Assembly (NCBI RefSeq): GCF_900964775.1
Contig: NC_041815.1
Location: 20,299,779 to 20,363,778, forward strand
Direction: 5' to 3'
DNA from: Scleropages formosus
Lineage: Eukaryota; Chordata; Actinopteri; Osteoglossiformes; Osteoglossidae
DNA length: 64,000 nt
In this document: positions 41,737 through 54,000 of the stretch, one piece after another
Layout of the letters: each line of letters opens with the position of its first letter
Numbering within the stretch: the first letter of the stretch is position 1
The notes under the pieces: generated by a model
The model's database searches: none
The model's input: the letters and a program-made list of their open reading frames with translations, nothing else
What the model was told of the DNA's origin: nothing
Made by a program: the position numbers and the translations under genes

Positions 41737-41915
41737 AGCAGCTGATACTAATATAGTGGTTTGAGCTACTGCCTTTGGAACCAAAGGTTACAGGTTTGAT
41801 CCCCATCTCAAGTGATGTATTTACCCTTAACTACCCACTTATATACAGTAAATAATTGTAACCTTCACACTGTAAATTGCTATGTAAAAAAGTATCAGAT
41901 CTTCTTGTATTTATT
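41737..41915 (+). repeat. Family-A SINE
   Basis: 'gcagctgatactaatatagtgg' head, 'acaggtttgatccccat' B box, 'gtaaataattgtaacctt', and a mutated tail. Confidence 0.65.
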
Positions 41916-42219
41916 TTAAAACCTGATCAGTTATTATGAGATAGAAGGTCTGCATTTTTTAGTTCCTGGAGTGCATCTAATGGCTGAAATGTATATTCAA
42001 TTAAGGTTAATTTTTTGGAAAGCCCCTCCAAAAGATTGAGCAGACTCTTAACCTAAATCTGTCCAAAAATGTGGACATATTGACCTCATACGTGAGCAAA
42101 AGAACGGAGAAATATTAAGTTTGTTCCTACAATGATCGCAATACACTGCAACACGGGATCATAAGGCAGTCATGTGAGTTGGATCCCACATTTATTTTGA
42201 TTAATTCCTTTACCTGTGT

Positions 42220-42541
42220 TTTACATTTATTTATTTAGCAGACACTTTTCTCCAAAGCAACTTCCAATGAACTCTATGTAGTGTTATCAGCCCACACCTT
42301 ATTTACCATGGTAACTTACACTGCTAAATACACTACTTACACTGGGTCACTCATCCATACATCAGTGGAACACACACACTAATTGTGAACCTGAACAACA
42401 TGTCTTTGGACTGTGGGAGGAAACCAGAGCACCTGGAGGAAACCCATGCAGAATCGGGGATAACATGCAAACTCCACACAGAAGCGGGAACTGAACCCGC
42501 GTCCTCTCGCACCACCCAGGCGCTAAGGCAGCAGCGCTACT
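42220..42541 (-). repeat. V-SINE-like element, near complete
   Basis: Plus strand: tail 'tttagcagacacttttctcc', 'ctcatccatacatcagtg', core 'catgtctttggactgtggga', 'gaactgaacccgcgtcctct', and a head complement 'aaggcagcagcgctac'. Confidence 0.8.
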
Positions 42542-42659
42542 ACTTTTTTAATTATCTGGGTGGTTCTCGGACACATTTCCAAAAGGCCAAAAGGACGTTA
42601 TTGCAATACCTTAGGGTATTATTTGTTTTTTAATTGTAAAAAGATGTTGTCACGTTGTG

Positions 42660-42870
42660 TTTTTTCCGTTCTTTGTCTTAGAGCGCGGTTGAGAGAACGC
42701 GTGTGACGTAAGCGGTGTGGGAGTGCGCATGTGCGAGAGCGTGTAAGCGGGGGGGGGCGGGGTGTGAGTTGGATGTGCGCGCGTGCTCTGTTGGGCTTGT
42801 AGTGGTTCTTACTGTCATTGGCTGCAGCTGCGGCAGTTGTTAAGTCTGATGTTTGAGAACTGCAGTGAAG
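42660..42870. promoter_or_regulatory. CpG-rich block, candidate slc6 promoter
   Basis: Locally GC/CpG-rich DNA with 'tgacgtaa' (CRE-like), 'ggggcgggg' (Sp1-like) and 'cattggct' (CCAAT box in reverse) about 1.1 kb upstream of the slc6 start-codon exon. Assigning it to slc6 is inference. Confidence 0.35.
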
Positions 42871-43074
42871 CCCAGTGGTATTAGGAATAGTCCTAGTGTG
42901 GTTCCGAACTCTTTTAGGCCATTACGGTATGTAATATAGCGATTAGTACAGCACAGACCTACACAGAAAAATAAAAGGTTGACATTTGTGGAAAACCTTC
43001 TGAACGATGCGTGTTGTTTTCGTGAGGAAGCCTTGTTTTAAATTGCAGGTGGGAGACTAATTTGCAAGACTGCA

Positions 43075-43237
43075 ATACACACACACACCGTGAGAAGCCG
43101 CTTGTCCCGAGCGGGGCTGGAGGGCGGGGACGGGACGGGACGCCGGTCCGTCGCAGGGCACGGGAAGCGGGACTCGAACCCCAGACCCGCCAGAGAGCGT
43201 GACCCGGCTAAACCCGCCGTCGCGCCCCATGATGATG
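43075..43237 (-). repeat. Family-B SINE, internally shortened
   Basis: 'gccgcttgtcccgagcgggg', then 'gggactcgaaccccagacc'. Flanked by AAGACTGCA on both sides (43066-43074 and 43238-43246), a target duplication. Confidence 0.75.
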
Positions 43238-43755
43238 AAGACTGCAGCAAATGTTCATGTATGTTGCAAAGCTTTGTTTTTCCCCCATCTTTTGATTTAG
43301 CTTCGTTATCTTGCTACAAAACAATCATCTGACACGCCTTGACTCGCCGATTAACGCTTTGAAGTGACTAATTAGCAAAGTCGGCCAAATAAAACGTGTT
43401 AGTCGTTAAACAGTCCTGTAGAATTAATAATAGCATTAATGTTATGGAATTGATCACATGTGGAAACTCTGGTTCATTATTACATTCATTGTGGTTCATC
43501 AATAAAAACAAGAACTCGAACTGCACTTTATTCTGTGTTATTAGTAATTACGAGTATGTGCTGCAAAGTATCACTTATTTTGGCTCACACAATGTCTGGA
43601 TGGTTACTTTTACTTACTTTAATCTTGTCTCAGCAGCAAACTGGAGTTACACTTTCTTCAACATTCGTCAAAAGGAGAAACTTGTTACAACGCAGCATCA
43701 AAGTTAAGACCCACCGTCCGCCTTTTATCGAGTCTACAGGGCATTTAGTAATACA

Positions 43756-43930
43756 GTTGGTAGCGTAGTGGTTAGGGCTGCTACCTTTGGACTCAAAAGC
43801 TGTAGGTTCTAATCCCCCCCCAAGGTGTAGTACCGCTGAGCAATGTACTAACCCTAAATTGCTCTGCTGAAATTGCCTAAAATGGGTAGATAACTGTATG
43901 TAGCTTTAGGAAAAATTCATATGACTGTAG
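43756..43930 (+). repeat. Family-A SINE
   Basis: 'agttggtagcgtagtggtta', 'gctgtaggttctaatcc' B box, 'gctgagcaatgtactaac'. Confidence 0.75.
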
Positions 43931-44382
43931 GTCTTGGTCTAGTATGAAAGAATATGTACATCCCAACATGCTCTCTGCTGTCAACCCTTTGCAAAATACT
44001 CTTTCCTCTGCAATAAAAATCCTTAACTTCTCTACTATTGGACAATGTTATACAATAAACAGTGTTGAGTTTATGATTGTAATTGCAAATAGCATTCCAG
44101 TTCATATTGCCGTTACAATTAGTTATTATACAACACATTTGGTTTCCATTTTCATTTTAATGGAAGTGGTTTTTTTTAGAAACAATACCATAAACACATA
44201 ATTCTGAAGCTTTTTCATGAATTAGTGTCAAAGTACAAAATTATAGATTCATCACTGTAATCTTAATTCACAAAGAAGATTCACCACTGCTGCTCTTTTT
44301 TTTTTTATCAAAATTAACAGGAAAGAAAGCCTTTCACTTTTACTTGTCACATAGGAGCATAAAGAGTTGAGAATTCAATTTC

Positions 44383-44442
44383 TATGGGATGTATGTCACT
44401 TTTGGAGAGAAGCGTCTGCTAAATGAATAAATGTAAATGTGA
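44383..44442 (+). repeat. LINE/SINE 3' tail fragment
   Basis: 'tatgtcacttttggagagaa' followed by 'aatgaataaatgtaaatg'. Confidence 0.6.
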
Positions 44443-44857
44443 ATTAACTTCAATAAAACCACACTGAACAGTTTCACAGGACAAATATTGCTGTCTGTTT
44501 ATTAGTTAATCAGTTGTCCATTATTGTAGTGCTTAAGTGAAAGCATGAATTTCACACAAAATGTGGAGTTTTGCCACAATTTGATATTTAAATGGTTAAA
44601 ATATGTTTACTTATTTATTTGCACAATGAAAAGTAAAAGGGCTGCAAGCACTTAAAGAAGTATCCATCACAATATACTGAACACCATGTTGTGTCACTGG
44701 AGAATAAAGCTAAATTCTGCTCTGCATGTCTTTGGAAATTATTTAAAAACCAGTGGTTGCTTTGACTTACATGCCAGCATTAATGTTAGCTCTCCTTTCA
44801 TTTATTAACTTTTTAAGGTGTCCAGCATATTTGTCTCTGTTTCTGCAGTTTTATTGC

Positions 44858-45166
44858 GTTCAATCCTCGCTCAGTCTGTGTGGAGTGTGCATGTTCTCCC
44901 CGTGTCTGCGTGGGTTTCCTCTGGGTGCTCCGGTTTCCTCCCACAGTCCAAAGACATGCTCTTCAGATTCCCCCATAGTGTGTGTCAGTGACATAGGGAG
45001 AGTGTGTTCCACTGATGTATGGATGAGTGACCCATTATAAGTAGTGTATCTAGCAGTGTAAGTCACCACGGTGAATAAGGTGTGTGGGCTCATAACACTA
45101 CGTAGAGTTCATTGGAAGTCGCTTTGGAGAAAAGCGTCTGCTAAGTGAATAAATGTAAATGTAAAT
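44858..45166 (+). repeat. V-SINE-like element
   Basis: Core 'gcatgttctccccgtgtctg', 'tttcctcccacagtccaaag', and 'gatgagtgacccattataag', ending in the shared tail 'tcgctttggagaaaagcgtc'. Head missing. Confidence 0.85.
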
Positions 45167-45454
45167 CTGATGGATGGATTGGAACTCATCCACCCACATT
45201 CTACACAATTCAATGAATTTTGTAGCTGCATAAGCCTCTTCACCTGTCTTTTTGTGTTTTTAATGTTCCTTCATTAATAAACGTGTGATTTATCAACTGG
45301 CAGTTCAGGCAATGCCTCAAAAACAATCCTTTTCTTCTTTTAAATAACACTTTTCCTGTTTTTGGAATTTAACATTTTAGCCATAAAATCAGCAAATGAT
45401 TTACATGAGAATATGTTTGTATTAATGAAAAGCACTGGCCTGGAACCACATAGC

Positions 45455-45605
45455 TACCGCTCACCCACCTTCAGCCACTGGGCAAAGCCTTCTCCAACAG
45501 GTGATGCCTCCTCCTGGGTGTACTGCCCCATCACTGTCTCCGGCAGGGACAGGGGTATGCCTCATGTCACCATGAAGACAAGATAAGGCACAAGGAAGGC
45601 CCCTG
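45455..45605 (-). pseudogene. Orphan decayed copy of slc6 exon 2
   Basis: Near-identical by eye to 40782-40916 plus its splice flanks. Minus-strand reading gives GAFLVPYLVFMVT, a stop where the parent has Cys, then GIPL, and later MGQYTQEE. The parent motif QEGSITCW is shifted by a small deletion near CAGGAGGAGGC. Conservation spans the acceptor side and the donor side, so it came from genomic duplication, not from a processed transcript. It stands alone about 4.5 kb upstream of the intact gene. Confidence 0.8.
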
Positions 45606-45632
45606 GACATATAAGAAGAAAGCTTAAAACGG

Positions 45633-45830
45633 CAGCAGGTGGTGTAGCGGTTAGCGCTGCTGCCTTTTGCTCGGGGTTTTAAGGTTTGAATTCCACATCC
45701 TCCTGTAGTACCCTTGACCAAAAAACTTGCCCTGAATGGCTCCACTAAAAATCACTATGCTGTATAACAAGGTAAAATATTAGCAGTTACTTTTCAGAAA
45801 ACTATTTACTAAACAAATAGATGTAAAGTT
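45633..45830 (+). repeat. Family-A SINE
   Basis: 'gcaggtggtgtagcggttag', 'taaggtttgaattccac' B box, 'acccttgaccaaaaaacttg', degenerate tail. Confidence 0.7.
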
Positions 45831-45950
45831 GCAACTCCATGTCATTAGGTCGTACTTATACTTTTCTGGATTCAAGGCCAGATGAAAATTCTTTCACTGC
45901 ATTATATGTCCCAATCTATTGAACACCTGTGCAAATTCAAAACTAAGAAA

Positions 45951-46142
45951 CCAGCAGGCTTGGCCAGGTTCTGCTCTCTAGTGGGACTGGGGTTCGAGTC
46001 CTGCTTGGGGTGCCTTGCGACGGACTGGCGTTCCTTCTTGGGTGTGTCCCCTCCCCCTCCAGCCTCGTGCCCTGCGTTGCCAGTTTACGCTCCAGTTCGC
46101 TGCGACCCCGCTTAGGGCAAGCGGTTTCAGGCAGTGTGTGTG
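45951..46142 (+). repeat. Family-B SINE
   Basis: 'ctggggttcgagtcctgctt' B box, 'gggtgtgtcccctccccctc', 'aagcggtttcaggcagtg' and TG repeats. Slightly 5'-truncated. Confidence 0.8.
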
Positions 46143-46690
46143 AGAAAAATTCTCTTATTTTACTAGCCACTAGTTATCACTGCATAGATCTTTGTTTTTT
46201 CTTTTCTGTAACATTCATGCTGAGATTTATTTACTTTTGTTGTACAGCAATGAAGTACAAAAGAGAAATAATGGAAAATATAAAATATAAAATTTTACAG
46301 TTGTTAGGAATTCCACAAACTGGTAACAGGGTTGAAGTTATTCATTCCTTAAAAGTAAATTGTTCTTGTGGTGTGCATTTAATAAGTTTCCAGGACTAAC
46401 AGTGCTGATGTGCTTGTTTGGTATCTATCCTGTAATATCATCTCTAATTTAGTTTTTTCCTTTCCCTCTTCTGACTTTCTGAGTCAAAGTTGTATATATG
46501 CATATACAAGACCAGTTTTATAATTAGTTGAGCCTAGGAAATTGCCAAGGGGCATGAAATTTGGAGGCTGACAAGTTTTTCAACTAAAACTGAAAAATAA
46601 ATTGTAATCTTGGAAAAAAAATAATTATAAACCTTAATTAATTACATACCTCATATATTGTATAAATATTGTATGATGTATTACTGCCAA

Positions 46691-46865
46691 GGGGGGGTGT
46701 GGTGGTGCGGCAGGTTTGGCCAGTGCCCGCCGTGTGATGAGTCTGTGGCTCGAGCCTTGGCTTGGGTGCCTGGCGCCCCGTCCAGGGTGCGTCGCCCATC
46801 CCCCGGCCCCGCACCCCGGACCACCGGGCAGGGCCCTAGTCCGCTGGGACAAGCGGTTGTTGCCA
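46691..46865 (+). repeat. Family-B SINE variant
   Basis: 'gggggtgtggtggtgcggca' head, 'gtggctcgagccttggcttg', and 'ctgggacaagcggttgt'. Diverged from the other family-B copies and lacks the TG end. Confidence 0.6.
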
Positions 46866-47149
46866 TTGGTTGGTTGTATTGTTGCTTGGCGTTCTGGCAA
46901 TATTGCAACTTTTTAGGTAACATTCTTCATTAAACAAACTATCAGTCTGTGCTGTAAACAGTATATATCTATTTTTTTTCTTAACAATCTTCATTATATA
47001 AAGTAAGTTTAGTTATCAGTCACTAAAGTCTAAATTTGCGCTCTGTGCAAAAGCATTTTTTGTAAGGTCTCAGATCTTAATTGACTCATCAGTCCTTACT
47101 CCCAGTCCCCTGAAGACAAATCCAGAGCTCAATAAACTCTCTGGACCCT

Positions 47150-47435
47150 CGATGCTCTCAGGGTGTTATGCTTTTCTCAACAGCCACGAGCTCCATGAAA
47201 CAGCTGAATGAGGATCTGAAAATTAAGATAATTGACTCCAGCTGCGCAGGAGCAGGCTATAAAGCGATATCTAAGCCCTTCCTACTTGCAATTTCCGCCA
47301 TCCAAAATGTGAAAAATCTCAGAGAGAACCAGACAAAGCTGCTTGTAGACCAGGCGTACAAAGCGATGCCCCTCAAATCACGGCAAAGTACAGCAGTGGT
47401 GCTCCATTCCACCTTTCCTGCGCAGACATGATCAT
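47150..47435 (+). mobile_element. Tc1/mariner transposase N-terminal remnant
   Basis: From 47195 the frame reads MKQLNEDLKIKIIDS then GAGYKAISKPF, the start of Tc1 transposases (typical MKTKELSEDLR...GYKAISKQL). A later stretch 'tccaaaatgtgaaaaatctc' resembles the next Tc1 helix in a shifted frame. The catalytic domain is absent. Confidence 0.65.
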
Positions 47436-47590
47436 CATGGAAGAGCCATCAGAGGGAAGGCTTACTTGTGAACTTACAAAAGTTAATGTGTGAAAATGTA
47501 ACAGAACATTTAAAAAAAAAAAACAGGGGTATTTTCAAACCAAGTGCTCTGGTCTGATTAAACAAAAATGTAACTCCTCAGCTAAAATCA

Positions 47591-47803
47591 GCGGGTGTGG
47601 TGGTGCAGCGGGTTTCGACGGGTCCTGCTCTCCAGTGGGTCTGGGGTTTGAGTCCCGCTTGGGGTGCCTTGCGATGGCCTGGCGTCCCATCTTGGTTGTG
47701 TCCTCTCCCCCTCCAGCCCTACTTCCTGTGTGTTGCCAGGTTAGGCTCTAGGTCGCTGCGACCCTGCGTGAGATAAGTGGTTTCAGACAGTGTGTGTGTG
47801 TGA
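47591..47803 (+). repeat. Family-B SINE with target duplication
   Basis: Full-length: 'cgggtgtggtggtgcagcgg', 'ctggggtttgagtcccgctt', ending in TG repeats. Flanks GCTAAAATCA (47581-47590) and GCTACAATCA (47804-47813) match at 9 of 10. Confidence 0.85.
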
Positions 47804-47985
47804 GCTACAATCACCAAAAACTGAGATTCATTTGTACTAGTGACAAAGGCAGTATTTTGCAGGTAGAGAGAAGAACGATTCTAGTAAGAATCAATAAATC
47901 CTCAACAAATCCATACTTTCCAGCAGAACTTTAACACACGTTTTGCTTTTTACACAGTATTTCGGGCTTTAATGAGTTAAAGCTT

Positions 47986-48013
47986 TGACGTACGTGATGA
48001 ATTTCGCAATTTC
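47986..48013 (+). promoter_or_regulatory. MHC class I promoter motifs (X2-like and ISRE-like)
   Basis: TGACGTAC at 47986-47993 resembles the X2 box of the MHC SXY module. TTTCGCAATTTC at 48002-48013 resembles an interferon-response element but with 4 rather than 2 spacer bases. Both lie within 101 bp of the MHC start codon. Confidence 0.35.
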
Positions 48014-48086
48014 GCGGTACACCACCCTTGACTCACTGGCTCACACTGCATTTCGGAGCTTCCTTCTTCCTGTTTGTAAAAGCATT

Positions 48087-51000
48087 ATGCGCCATTTTCA
48101 ATTCGAACAGCATGGAATTGTGTTCTGTCTTACTCTGATCTACTTGCAATGTCATACTACAGGTAGGTGGAAGTTCACTGAATGTGGGAGAGAGTGTGGA
48201 CTTTATGCTCGCATTAATTCTGCAGCGCATCGAGGCTGGATGGGCATTCATTTACAAACAGGGCTCACTCGCTCACCGATTCACACATATCGAGGGCAAT
48301 TCATCACCAATTTCTGCGAGAATTCCTCCCATGCACTGCGCATGGTGTTGTAATAGACTCGTATGTGGGTTATTACACAACGAATCAGCTAGTTGAAGTA
48401 CACCGCTTCGTTTAACTAAACGGTGGTGCAGCAGGTGACGCTTGTGCCTCAAAACTTGTGCTGGGTGTGTTTAGGCACGTCGGAAGTCTGTGGAGTTTGT
48501 GCCTCAAGGTCATTCATGCGGCCTGCTTTCATTCCGCAACATAAAGGCATGTCGGCGGTTTGAATTTGCTCTGTGCGTGTGTGTTTGAGCGACAGAGAGA
48601 GAGTGGAAGGTAATCCTGCGATGGATGTTGCCGTACGCACCGTGTTCCCAGGATAGGCCCTGTACCGTCGACCATATTTATAACATGGTAGATTTAAGAT
48701 GGTGAAGTAACTGTGGTATTCAGAAAACAAATGTTCCTACACTCAGCTCGTATATTTACATTTACTACATTTATTTATTCAGTAGACGCTTTTTTCCAAA
48801 GGGACCTCCAATGAAGTCTACGTAGTGTTATGAGCCCACACACCTTATTCACCGTGGTGACTTACCCTGCTAGATACACTACTTACACTGGCTCACTCAT
48901 CCATACATCACTGGAACACACTCTCTCTGTCACTCACACACTATAGGGAAACCTGACCAGCATGTATTTGGACATATAGAAAATTTCAAATTATACGATA
49001 TTACAAGGAGTATCGGCCGGACCATCTGTGCGCTTCACACCTGTCTTTGTGGACTTGGGCACTAAAATACATGAGACATAAGTTTGATTCACATTGTTGG
49101 TCTTTGGACTGTGCAGACATGGGTGTCGCACGTGGTTATCTAAATTTCATCTAGATGTCAAGTGACACATCAAAATTGTTATGGGTCACCTGCTTTATTT
49201 TCTTCGCAGACATCCTATGGTAAATTAGAGTGAAGAAGTACATACTTACTCTTATAACCAAACTTTTCTTTCTTGCAGGAAGCCATTCTCTGCACCGACA
49301 CTGCATTGCAACACAGGGGACTTTGTTTCCAAAGAATATACAGTTTTTAATGCTGGATGACATTACTGTCTATTATTATAACAGCAGTTTTGGGAAAGAT
49401 CCACCGGTTCCTGAATGGCTAAACCACTCAAAGGGCCTGAACTTCTGGAGAGAAATCAGTGTCAACCTTAAGTTCAACCGACACGTGATGGCAACTGCTG
49501 TGAGGCTCACTGCTGAACATTTTAATCATTCTGATGGTAGGACTCTCCACTTGCTTTGGGGGACTGCTTCTTTATTTATTTTCTGTATAGTTTTAATGTA
49601 CAATATTTGATTTAACAGCGTATATGGTGGTACAGAAAGTAGTGCTGCTGTCTCATATCGCCTGGGTGGTGCGAGAGGGTGTGGGTTTGATTCCTGCTCA
49701 GTCGGTGCGGAGTTTGCACGTTCTCTCTACATCTGCGTGGGTTTCCTTTAGGTGCATACTTAATGAAAAATAATTATACATTTTTTAGTTATAAGGCTTA
49801 TGATTAAAATGGATCTTCAAATTCAAACTGTGAGCATTTTGTTTAGTGATGAATAAATGTTCATTTGCTAGAGACTCGCAGATTCTCCCAGTTTTTGACC
49901 TAAAGTATATAAATGCTGGCCACTTTATTAAATACACCTGCCTAATACTGTGAGAGACCACCCGAGCTCTGTGACCATGGATTGCTCAAAGTGCTGTAAA
50001 CTTGCAGCAGGGACCATGGTTCATGCTGACTCGTTTTCACAACATTTCTACAGAGCGTTTGACAGCACATTCATGTGGCTAATATTCTTAATAAATAATA
50101 AAGAAATTCTTGGTGTCTATAGTATTCCAGTCCAAATATGTGCCATTGCGTTGGAATCTAGCAAACTGGAATAAGTGGAGTAAAGAAAAGTCACCATCAT
50201 GTTGGTAGAACATCCTGGAATGATACAAACTTCGTGATATTGTGCATTATCCTACTCGGAATTACAATTTGAAAAAAGCAGACTGGTCACTAAGGGTGAA
50301 TTTCTTCCACGCATTGAGTTGATGCTCAGTTGATACGAGAGATCCCAGCGCGTGTGGGTACATCCCCACACCATTGCACCACCACTACCATGTAGGCTAT
50401 ACCAGGATGGATGAATTTGTTTTGTTTATGCCTAACTCAGATGAAGCACAGCTAAATTGTGAATTTGTGTGAAGTCATATTGTGACTCAATGAGGTACAG
50501 CTCATTCCTCATTCAGTGAACTGGGTTCCATGCTGAGATTAAACAAATTAGATTTTTTTTTTTTTCCAACAAATGCCAGTGGTGAGTTTGGCACAAAATG
50601 AACCATGGTCAGGGGGGTGTGGTGGCGTGGTGGCGTGGACCGGGTCCTGCTCTCTGGTGGGTCTGGGGTTCGAGTCCCACTTGGGGTGCCTTGTGACGGA
50701 CCGGTGTCCTGTCCTGGGTGTGTCTCCTCCAGCTTTACTCCCTGAGTTACTTGGTTAGGCTCTGGTTACCCGTGACCCTGTATGGGACAAGCAGTTCAGA
50801 AAGTGTGTGTGTGTGAGTGAACCATGGTCATTCAGAAAAGAACCTAATCCCCATGTATGCTTTTTAAAGCTAACATGAGAATGTATGCTAATTAAATTTT
50901 GTTCATGAGAATTTCTTGGGGTGCAAATAATTGTGACACGTGTTCTGAGAAAAACATTTTATGTTTTCATGAGAATTTTTTTCCTTTGAATAACTGTCCT

Positions 51001-54000
51001 TCAGTGAAAGGTCAGACTTCTCTCAAAAATTTTTACAAAATTTACCAAGGGTGCCAGTAATTCTGGAGAGCACTGTTTATCCATGGTTACCAGTTTGAAT
51101 CTGGTATTTGAATTCTGCTAATGTTCCTGTGTCTGCAGATCATGTCTACCAGGCCCATGGGCGCTGTGATTTGAATGCAGATGGAAGCATACTGTCTTCT
51201 ATGAGCCACGCATATGATGGGAAGGACTTTGTGAGCTTTGATGTCCAAACAAAGAGCTGGACTGCAGCTGTTTCACAGGCTGTCTTTTACAAAAGGAAAA
51301 GGGAGGTGGACCCACAAGACCTTAATCGACTGGCCCATCACTATCAGCATGAATGCATTGAATGGCTGAAGTTGCTGCTACAATATACTGTCAAATTGCG
51401 TGAAAAGAAAGGTGGGAAAAATGGTGTAGATTCCTTGTAATGTGCGGTTACACTCATTCATAATGTAGCATTTTCAATGTGCTTATTTCTATTCATTTTT
51501 GTCTCTTTTTAAGTAAAACACTCATTCATGGTCACTTTTGAAAGCCGCTTGCCAAATCAGGGTCAAGATACCTGGAGCCTATCCTGGAAGCATTGAGCAC
51601 TAAGTTAGTCAAGGTACACTCTGGATAGGATGCTGGTTTATGACAGTTAAGTGAAACACCCTAAGATAAGTAGTTATTTGTAATTACTCACCCTTCACAA
51701 TGAAAAAATACTGTAACAGATTGTGGGAATATACTGTATATGTTTTTTTCCTGTACAACAGGCTTATAAATTCAGTACAAAAGTACATGTGATCATTTTA
51801 CTTCCATAAATCTACTTTGCACAATCCTACCAAAGACGTGACAGAGCACAACCACACATGTGGTAAACCCTGCATAAGTGGTTCTGGAAAGTGTTCAGCA
51901 ATCCCTGTCAGCGGTTATGGGTTTAGAGCAGTCATTCAGCACAACATCAACAAAGTAAATATGGAAATAAACCACACGGGAACATTTCCGAATATTGCAG
52001 AATACAATAAATTCATTTCACTCTGTAGAGAAAGTTAATTATAGCTGGTGATGGGAGAACAGTTTTAAACCAACCACAACTATTAATTATTGTCAGTGCA
52101 ATATTAGAACTGAAACATCAAATTTATTATTATTGTATTATCATTAGTGCTGTGGGACAGGCCAGTAGTGTATTGGTTAGCGCTACTGCCTTTGGATCTG
52201 AATGTTATTGGTTTGATCCCCACCTCTGGCTGTAGTACTCTTGCGCAATGTACATACCCTAAATTACCCAGTTTTATAACTGGGTAAATAATTAGAACTT
52301 TAACATTGTAAGCTGCTTTGGAGAGAAATGTCTGCTAAGTGAATAAATATAAATGTTTGATTTGAAACTGATGCTTTTCTCCAAAAATGACTAACAATGT
52401 TAAACTACTGACAGTGATTTATCCATTTGCATAGCTGGGTAGTTTTCAAAGTGGCAGTTCAGGTAAATATCTTGATGAAGGCTATTGGACCGGGGGATGC
52501 AGTGACACAGCGGGTTTGACCAGGTCCTCCTCTCAAGTGACTCTGGGGTTCAAGTCCTGCTTGGGGTGCCTTGTGACAGACTGGTATCCCCCCCTGGGTG
52601 TGTCCCCTCTCCTTCCAGCCTTGCACCCTGTGTTGCTGGGTTAGGCTCTGGCTCACTGCAACACTGTTTGGGACAAGCAGCTTCACACAATGTGTGTGCA
52701 TTTGAGTAGGTCTGATACAAACTTTGGTCCATAAAGTATTTTAGACATAAACTTTAAACAGATCACTCATTATTTTTAAATCACCATAGAAATTTGCATT
52801 TTTTTCAGAGAGCTGGGCTGGGGACCACGCTCACCCTTGTGGTTCTATTTTATCTAAAATACAACATTAAAACCAACCTAGAAATAATATTTTTGTTTGC
52901 AAATATTGTAAAGGTTGTTGGTATTTTCAGAAATACCATTTATTATGCTTTTAAAATTCATTTTGGTGAACTTAAAAAGCATAATAAATACCAAATATTA
53001 ACAAATGATACTAAAATATTTTGGTATTTTGTCTGGGAACCAATCATAATTTTTCTCTTAACATGTAATGGTAATTTGATCCCCTCGCAATGGGAATTTG
53101 CCTACCAAGGTGATTTGATGGAACAAATGAACCCTGTTAAGGGAGGGGTGAGTGTACTGCACAATTTACTACCAAAAGTGCATCTGTCTGGTTACATTGG
53201 TCAGGACACTGAGTTGTTGATTTATCTGAGTTTCAGTGTGCTAATTCATCTACATGAAGTAATACATTTAGGGAAAATGCTTGAAATCCTCTCATAGTTA
53301 TAACATATCAGCATTTTTACTGCATTTATCGAGAGTGGAAAACTTACACGTGTCCTTTCGTGCAGTTCCAGAGGTGAGGATTCTTGAGAGGACAGACCCC
53401 ACAACTTCTGCTGTTGAAATCACGTGCCATGTGACGGGCTTCTACCCACGGGCTGTACAGGTGGAGTGGCTGGGAGCAGGAGAGCTCCCCTTGCAGGACG
53501 GGGTGAAAAGTGGGAACGTGGTGCCCAATGAAGACAGGACTTATCAGCTAAGGAAGAGCCTGACTGTGTCAGAGGGAGTCCAGGGAACACAAACGTACAG
53601 CTGCTTAGTGGTGCACAGCAGCGTGCCTGAGAACATCACTCTTCCCTGGGGTAAGGGCTGCTCCTGCCCCACACTGCTCCACTGTACCTGATCAGGGCCT
53701 CTAGTCCTATTCATCCACCACGTGTGTTTTTTAAGACCACAGCCAAATCATAAGTGCTCTGTGTTGCGTGTTCATCTTCACTAGTAAAAGAACTTTTTTG
53801 ATTCAGCTCTTCTGTGGTTTGCAGCTCCACGGAGGAAAATGCCCGTTTGGATCACCCCTGCAGCTCTCGCTGGGGCTGTCGTCATGATGTGTGTTGCACT
53901 GGCTGTAGCCAAATGGAGAGGAGCCCTGGTTTCCGCGTCTCAAACTTCAGCTCTTTCTCACATCATGTGTTGGAAGAGGTCTGCATCTGTAGCTGGTGAG

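Larger units (their letters stand above)
41640..48086. other. Intergenic, repeat-rich
   Basis: Between the slc6 and MHC class I genes. It holds SINEs of families A, B and C, a decayed slc6 exon copy, a Tc1 fragment, and a CpG-rich block at 42660-42870. No intact gene was recognised. Confidence 0.5.
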
